A stretch of DNA of 64,000 bases from Microcebus murinus (taxonomy: Eukaryota > Chordata > Mammalia > Primates > Cheirogaleidae). This document shows positions 59,634 through 64,000 of this stretch, one piece after another. The notes beneath the pieces were generated by a model. It did no database searches and was not told the DNA's origin. It saw nothing but the letters and a program-made list of their open reading frames with translations. The translations under genes and the position numbers were made by a program. The stretch is from the NCBI RefSeq assembly GCF_040939455.1, contig NC_134104.1, forward strand, positions 143,504,501-143,568,500, read 5' to 3'. Position 1 is the first letter of the stretch. The number at the start of each line of letters is the position of its first letter.

Positions 59634-59715
59634 CCAGGGCTGTCCGGAAAGTATCTAGCCATGGATACAATGGATACATGAATACAGTGGCTGGATACTT
59701 TCCAGATAGTCCTAG
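59634..59715. mobile_element. Mariner/Tc1-like miniature inverted-repeat element (82 bp)
   Basis: 28-nt imperfect terminal inverted repeats (23 of 28 matching), left beginning CCAGGGCTGTCCGGAAAGTA and right ending its approximate complement, enclose about 26 nt. The unit is flanked by TA on both sides (59632-59633, 59716-59717), the Tc1/mariner target duplication. No coding capacity. Confidence 0.75.
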
Positions 59716-59759
59716 TATATGTACAGCCTCTGTCTGTGTGTATATGTATATACATATAT

Positions 59760-62730
59760 CCTGAAACAGATAAAACCCCAGCCTCATTCTGCCAATATCT
59801 GGGCATTCCATAGATTCCTATGGATTGAACTAAATTAAAAAGAAAGCCCTGGAAGCTGAGGTTCAGCCCTCCAATTCATGAACACAGGGCAGTAGGCGGG
59901 AAGATTAGATGCTTTGAAGACTGTGATGCAGGCCCCTCCAACTTCCCCTTCCTTCTAAGAGCTTATATATACCAGAAGCTGGATGAGCCTCTGGGAAGAC
60001 ACCCAAGAGTAAGTGTCTGTTGGGAACAGGAAACAGGATTGGATGTCGGAGATGATGGGACAAGAAATAAAATACTAAAAGAGAGACTGTGCAGGAAATA
60101 AGGCTAATCATCCTGTGCAATAAATTGAGCAATAGGGATGATCGTTCCGATTCTCCACACCTAGGAGGAAAAATATCCTTCATTGAAAGCCAGGATATTG
60201 TCTTTTTTAATCCTTACAACACCTTGAGGTACACATTATCCTCATTTTACAAGGAAGCAAAATGGGTGAACTCAAGATAGGCACTAGCATGAGCTCACTT
60301 TGTGGACCAGTAGAGATTAAAACCTACCTCTGTTTGACTCCACAGCCTGTATGTCAACCACGACATGTTTTCCTTTATGCTAGACATGGTTTTCCACTGA
60401 GATGTCCTTTCTTTAGACATGCAATGTTTCAGTTATGTTATAGTAAAGGGCCCTCCCAACGGCCACATGCATTCCATTTCTTCTTTGTGTCTTAAATTCC
60501 CTCCATGCTAGATGTGTCTTTGGAAGCTGAAAAGAGGCTGCTTAGCTGAGACCTTTATGGTGGAGTCTATGTAAACATACAGGAAAAAATACATAACTAA
60601 GGTTCATACTCTTCAAAAACAATATCTAAATCATTCAAGTGGCTTTATTAAAACTTTCACATTCTACCCCCACCTTGGTACATAAAAACAGCTACAAAAA
60701 TCTGACATAAGATCTTTGTCAAAAATCCTTACTATGTCTTCTTTCAACTCACCAAGATTCTTAAAAAAAAAAAAAAATTTGAAAAGTCTCTGGGCAAGCC
60801 ACAATGAACAAGCCCCACTCTCCCTTCATAAATCATGCTATTGTGTAGTGATGCACCGTCAAGACAGGCCACATTTATCTCCCCAAAGCAAGCCTGGCAA
60901 GAATATGTTCAGAAAATATTGGTCATGTTATCTTTCCAAAAGGTTAAGAGAAGGATTTGCTTATCTATAATGATTTATGGAACCGACAAGTGGGTGTACA
61001 AATGTGGCCAGGAAATGCATACGAGTAGACAGCATGGCTTAGAACAAAATTATGGTGTCAGGACACAAAGCTGATAGCTCCATTCTATAATGGGACAAAA
61101 GAGCTTGGATTCATAAATCACATTTGTCAAGAATAAATAAAAAGAGAACCAGATGAGGCCAGTGGCCCTTGTTGTTTTCTATCTCTCTCATAATTTGTTG
61201 CCCTGCCCTGCCTTGCCTCTGTTAGAGATAAGAGCCTCTATTGCTTTCTCGCTATCTCCAGATTAAGTCTGAACACCAATAAATAAGATACACGGGCTTC
61301 TGTTTGTGTGCCCTGTCCGTATCTGACTTTCCTAGTGACTGTTAAATGATTTTCTGTGACTTGGTGATTTGAGCAGTGAATAGGTGTGTCTGAGCAGGAC
61401 CTCATGTTGAACCCATCCAGCCAATAAGCCCTCAGTGGTTACAATAACAAGACTGCCTGAATTTCAGGTCTAGCTGTGCCAATACCTGCCTGAGTGACTT
61501 TGGACAGCTTCCTGTTTTCACTTCTTTCATATGCAACACCATTAAAAAAAATACATCATCAGTTAGAAAAGCTAAGATAATAATGCAGACAGACCCACAA
61601 GAACCATGTGAAGTCGTGCCAGTGCCATTCCATCACCAGGCATTTTGGAGGGTTGAGGGAGGGAGAACAAGCAGGTAAATATCTATAAAAGTGACTTAAC
61701 AGCATGTCTTATTTCTCTAAACGAAGAAATGGAATAGATATATGCTAGATTTGTCAGTCTTTTTAATTCTGAAACTACATAATTGACCTTAGAAAGAAGA
61801 ATAGCTTACCATCTGCTGATTTAATTGACATTTTAACATCAACTGAACTGTTCTGGAATAAAGATACTTTATGACTTCCTGGTTTTTGCAGCACATTCCC
61901 TCTTGTGTTTTACTGTGGCCCTAACAAAATTCAAAGGCAAACAAACTTCAGTACAACTCCCCCTCCTGCCCCTCGTGCTATTTTAAGCTCTAACTGCACA
62001 GTGAGTAGCAGTTGGTATAAGCACCTTGCTAGAAGACCTTTATTTTAATTCCCTAGAGAAGACAGTTAACCTCCAGGTGTTCCATTGAACGGATACTGTG
62101 CATGCTGGGATACATTTGCATTTGTTTTTATCCATTTTGAAGCCTGAGTTTAGAACAGATATCATTCCAAGATCCGTTGCAGGAATAAAATATGGAAAGT
62201 ATCATTAGATCAGGTTGTGGTCCCCTGCTCCCTCTCCCAGCCTGATCCATGAGTGGCCCATGCTCCTACAAGGAGACAGCACGGAGCACCCCAGTCCTCG
62301 CCCTCATGTTTCACCTCTGTGCTCAACCCCAGCTCCGTCTGAGCTGGCTCCTGACTTGCTGGCTTCACTTCCCACGTCCAGATTAGTGCTCCCCCAGCAT
62401 CCTGATTCAGCCACTCCCATCTGGACTCTGTTGCCCTTCCTGGGACAATGATTTGTACCTGCTCTATAGGTCTACCTAATTTTCAGTGAGGCCACCCAAT
62501 CAAGGCCTGGCCCTCCCAGACCTACCAGGAGAAGAGACGTGGCAGATTATCTGTATGAGGCTGCAGCATCCATACTCAGCCACCTCAGAGTGTGGACTCA
62601 GAACCTTCCACTTGCTCTGTTCCTTAACCAAGAAAACATAGTAGAGTTAAGAGTCAGAGAGTTACTGAAGAAGGCTGATTATCCCAGGACAGGGAAAACC
62701 CAACGGACATGGGAGCCTATGATTTTTTAA
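59760..62730. other. Mostly unassigned intergenic DNA
   Basis: Contains MIR fragments at about 60205-60330 (antisense, 'ttaatccttacaacaccttg') and 61440-61560 (sense, 'cctgagtgactttggacagc'). 62215-62560 is GC-richer with a 78-codon frame lacking any known motif. No gene or RNA recognised. Confidence 0.5.
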
Positions 62731-62734
62731 AATA

Positions 62735-63440
62735 ATCTTTTATCGAACTAGAGCATATGTGAAGAGGAGTTCAAAATTATACATGTTCAGGTTGATGGGT
62801 CATGGTGGAAGAACACACCCCTCTATCACCCAGCCAAATTCAGAAACACAGCATCACCAGACAGCATGCCAGAAGCTACCCTCACGCCCTCACGTCCCCA
62901 CAAGTCAGCAGCCCCTCCTTCATCCTCAAAAGAAACCAACATCCTGACTTCCGTCCCCAGACAGTAGTTTGCCTATGATTGAGTTTTATATAAACGAAAT
63001 TACACAGAACATATTCTTTGGGGTATTTCTTCAGCTTAACATTGTGAGATTTGTTCATATTGTCACATGTAGACCATTCATTTTCATTTCTGTATAGTAT
63101 TCCACTGAATGAATGAATATACTGTAATTTATTTGTCCATTCTAATGTTGATGGACTTCTGATTTATTTTCAGTTTGGAGCTATAACAATGATGTTATAA
63201 ACATTCTTGTACTGATTTTCAGTATGTACATGGACACATTTCCACTGGGTATATACCTAGAGTAGAATTTCTGTCATAGTCTTTACCAGATGCTGCCAAA
63301 ACAACTTCTAAAGTATTTGTACTAATTTACACACCAATTTATTATACTACCAGCAGTGTTTGGAGTTCCAGAAGCCCTACTTTCTCACCCATACTTGATA
63401 TTGTCAGTCTTTTTAATTTTAATCCTTCTGGTGTATATAT
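62735..63440 (-). mobile_element. Old L1 (L1M-type) 3' region, minus strand
   Basis: Antisense 3' UTR to ORF2 end: 'tgcctatgattgagttttat', 'gtatagtattccactgaatg', 'gatggacttctgatttattt', 'cactgggtatatacctagag', 'ccagatgctgccaaaacaac'. Diverged but continuous. Confidence 0.75.
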
Positions 63441-64000
63441 GCAAGTACTACCCTAGACCTAGGCAGAAGTGGAATCCACTAGGCCATAAGCTTACGGTAG
63501 CCTTGCTATGACTCTCCTATTATCTCCTATAGAATTGTTTCCCTACCTATATGTGGTAAAGAACCATTCTTTCTTAATCTCCAATTCATAGACCTATAGC
63601 TTTATAAAATACAACAAAAATTAACTACTAGAAAAGTTAAATTTAAAAGCCAGAAACATATATTTGACGTACATAAAAATTTAAGTCAGAATTTATTGTT
63701 ACCAGATTCCGTAGGTACAAGGTTACATATCAATAAATAATCAATGCATCAATAAAATATAATCAGAACAAACAGGGCACAGGAAAAGAATAAAATATGT
63801 GCATCTTATTCATGGAAAGTATACATAGAGAGTCTTTATTATAGTCATAACTTTGTGTCTTTTCACACTCACAACTAAACTAAAACTTATGAGTCAGCAA
63901 TTCCCTACATTAAGCACCTTTGTACACATTTTGAGCAAACACCATGTATATCAGTATTTAGCCCTGTATTTACAAGTTTTAATATAACAAATGCATCTGC
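63441..64000. other. Unassigned AT-rich DNA to window end
   Basis: No element or gene recognised. Confidence 0.45.

Noticed and set aside
59335..59811. Tyr/Ile-, Val/Cys- and His/Thr-rich frames
   Set aside because: Translations of the AAT, TA and CA microsatellites and the miniature transposon.

Overview
This is mammalian nuclear DNA: AT-rich, dominated by interspersed repeats, with long non-coding stretches, GT-AG introns and no bacterial-style gene packing. The repeats point to a strepsirrhine primate, more likely a lemur than a galago. The Alu copies at about 43.2 kb and 58.2 kb carry the middle segment and right-arm ending (gaggttgctgtgagctaggc) that I associate with strepsirrhine Alus. 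Several young LINE-1 3' ends terminate in the matching gtacccccataatatgccg tail. No galago-type tRNA-Alu fusion SINE was seen.

Only one protein-coding gene is supported. Positions 1 to about 21,080 are the 3' part of STAC (SH3 and cysteine-rich domain protein) on the + strand. Three exons are visible: 5260-5311, 5406-5543 and 19621-19719 (stop TGA). They are separated by an unusually short 94-nt intron and a 14,077-nt intron. A 3' UTR follows, with an AATAAA at 21057-21062. These exons encode the end of the first SH3 domain and all of the divergent second SH3 domain, about 95 C-terminal residues. In STAC proteins these domains bind L-type calcium channels. By human synteny (3p22.3) the rest of the window should be the gene-poor interval between STAC and DCLK3, and I find no further functional gene in it.

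Layout: 1-5259, last part of an upstream STAC intron (MIR, MLT1-like LTR, old L1 with a young L1 tail inserted). 5260-5543, two exons. 5544-19620, large intron with an antisense L1, an AluJ-like element, MER5A, two consecutive related LTRs, L2 and an ERVL-like LTR. 19621-21080, terminal exon. 21.6-35 kb, intergenic DNA with a nested LTR pair, MaLR LTRs, MIRs and a 54-bp Z-DNA-prone tract. 35.4-36.0 kb, a comparatively intact, CpG-rich retroviral LTR on the minus strand with five CCAAT motifs, a TATA box and a poly(A) signal. 36.6-41 kb, L1 fragments in both orientations. 42.4-43.5 kb, MST-like LTR and an Alu. 44.4-49.8 kb, a nearly full-length but dead L1 on the + strand with a second L1 tail nested in it. 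50.8-53 kb, a 94%-identical local duplication whose second copy splits a MIR. 55-60 kb, Alus, L1 tails, a 21-base G run and an 82-bp mariner-like miniature element. 62.7-63.4 kb, old antisense L1.

No new multi-gene system is present. The most interesting signals are the templated-looking duplication (50.8 to 52.7 kb), the LTR at 35.4 kb, the tiny STAC intron, the miniature transposon at 59.6 kb and the 18-bp perfect hairpin at 9.6 kb. Repeat boundaries and subfamily names come from reading alone and are approximate.
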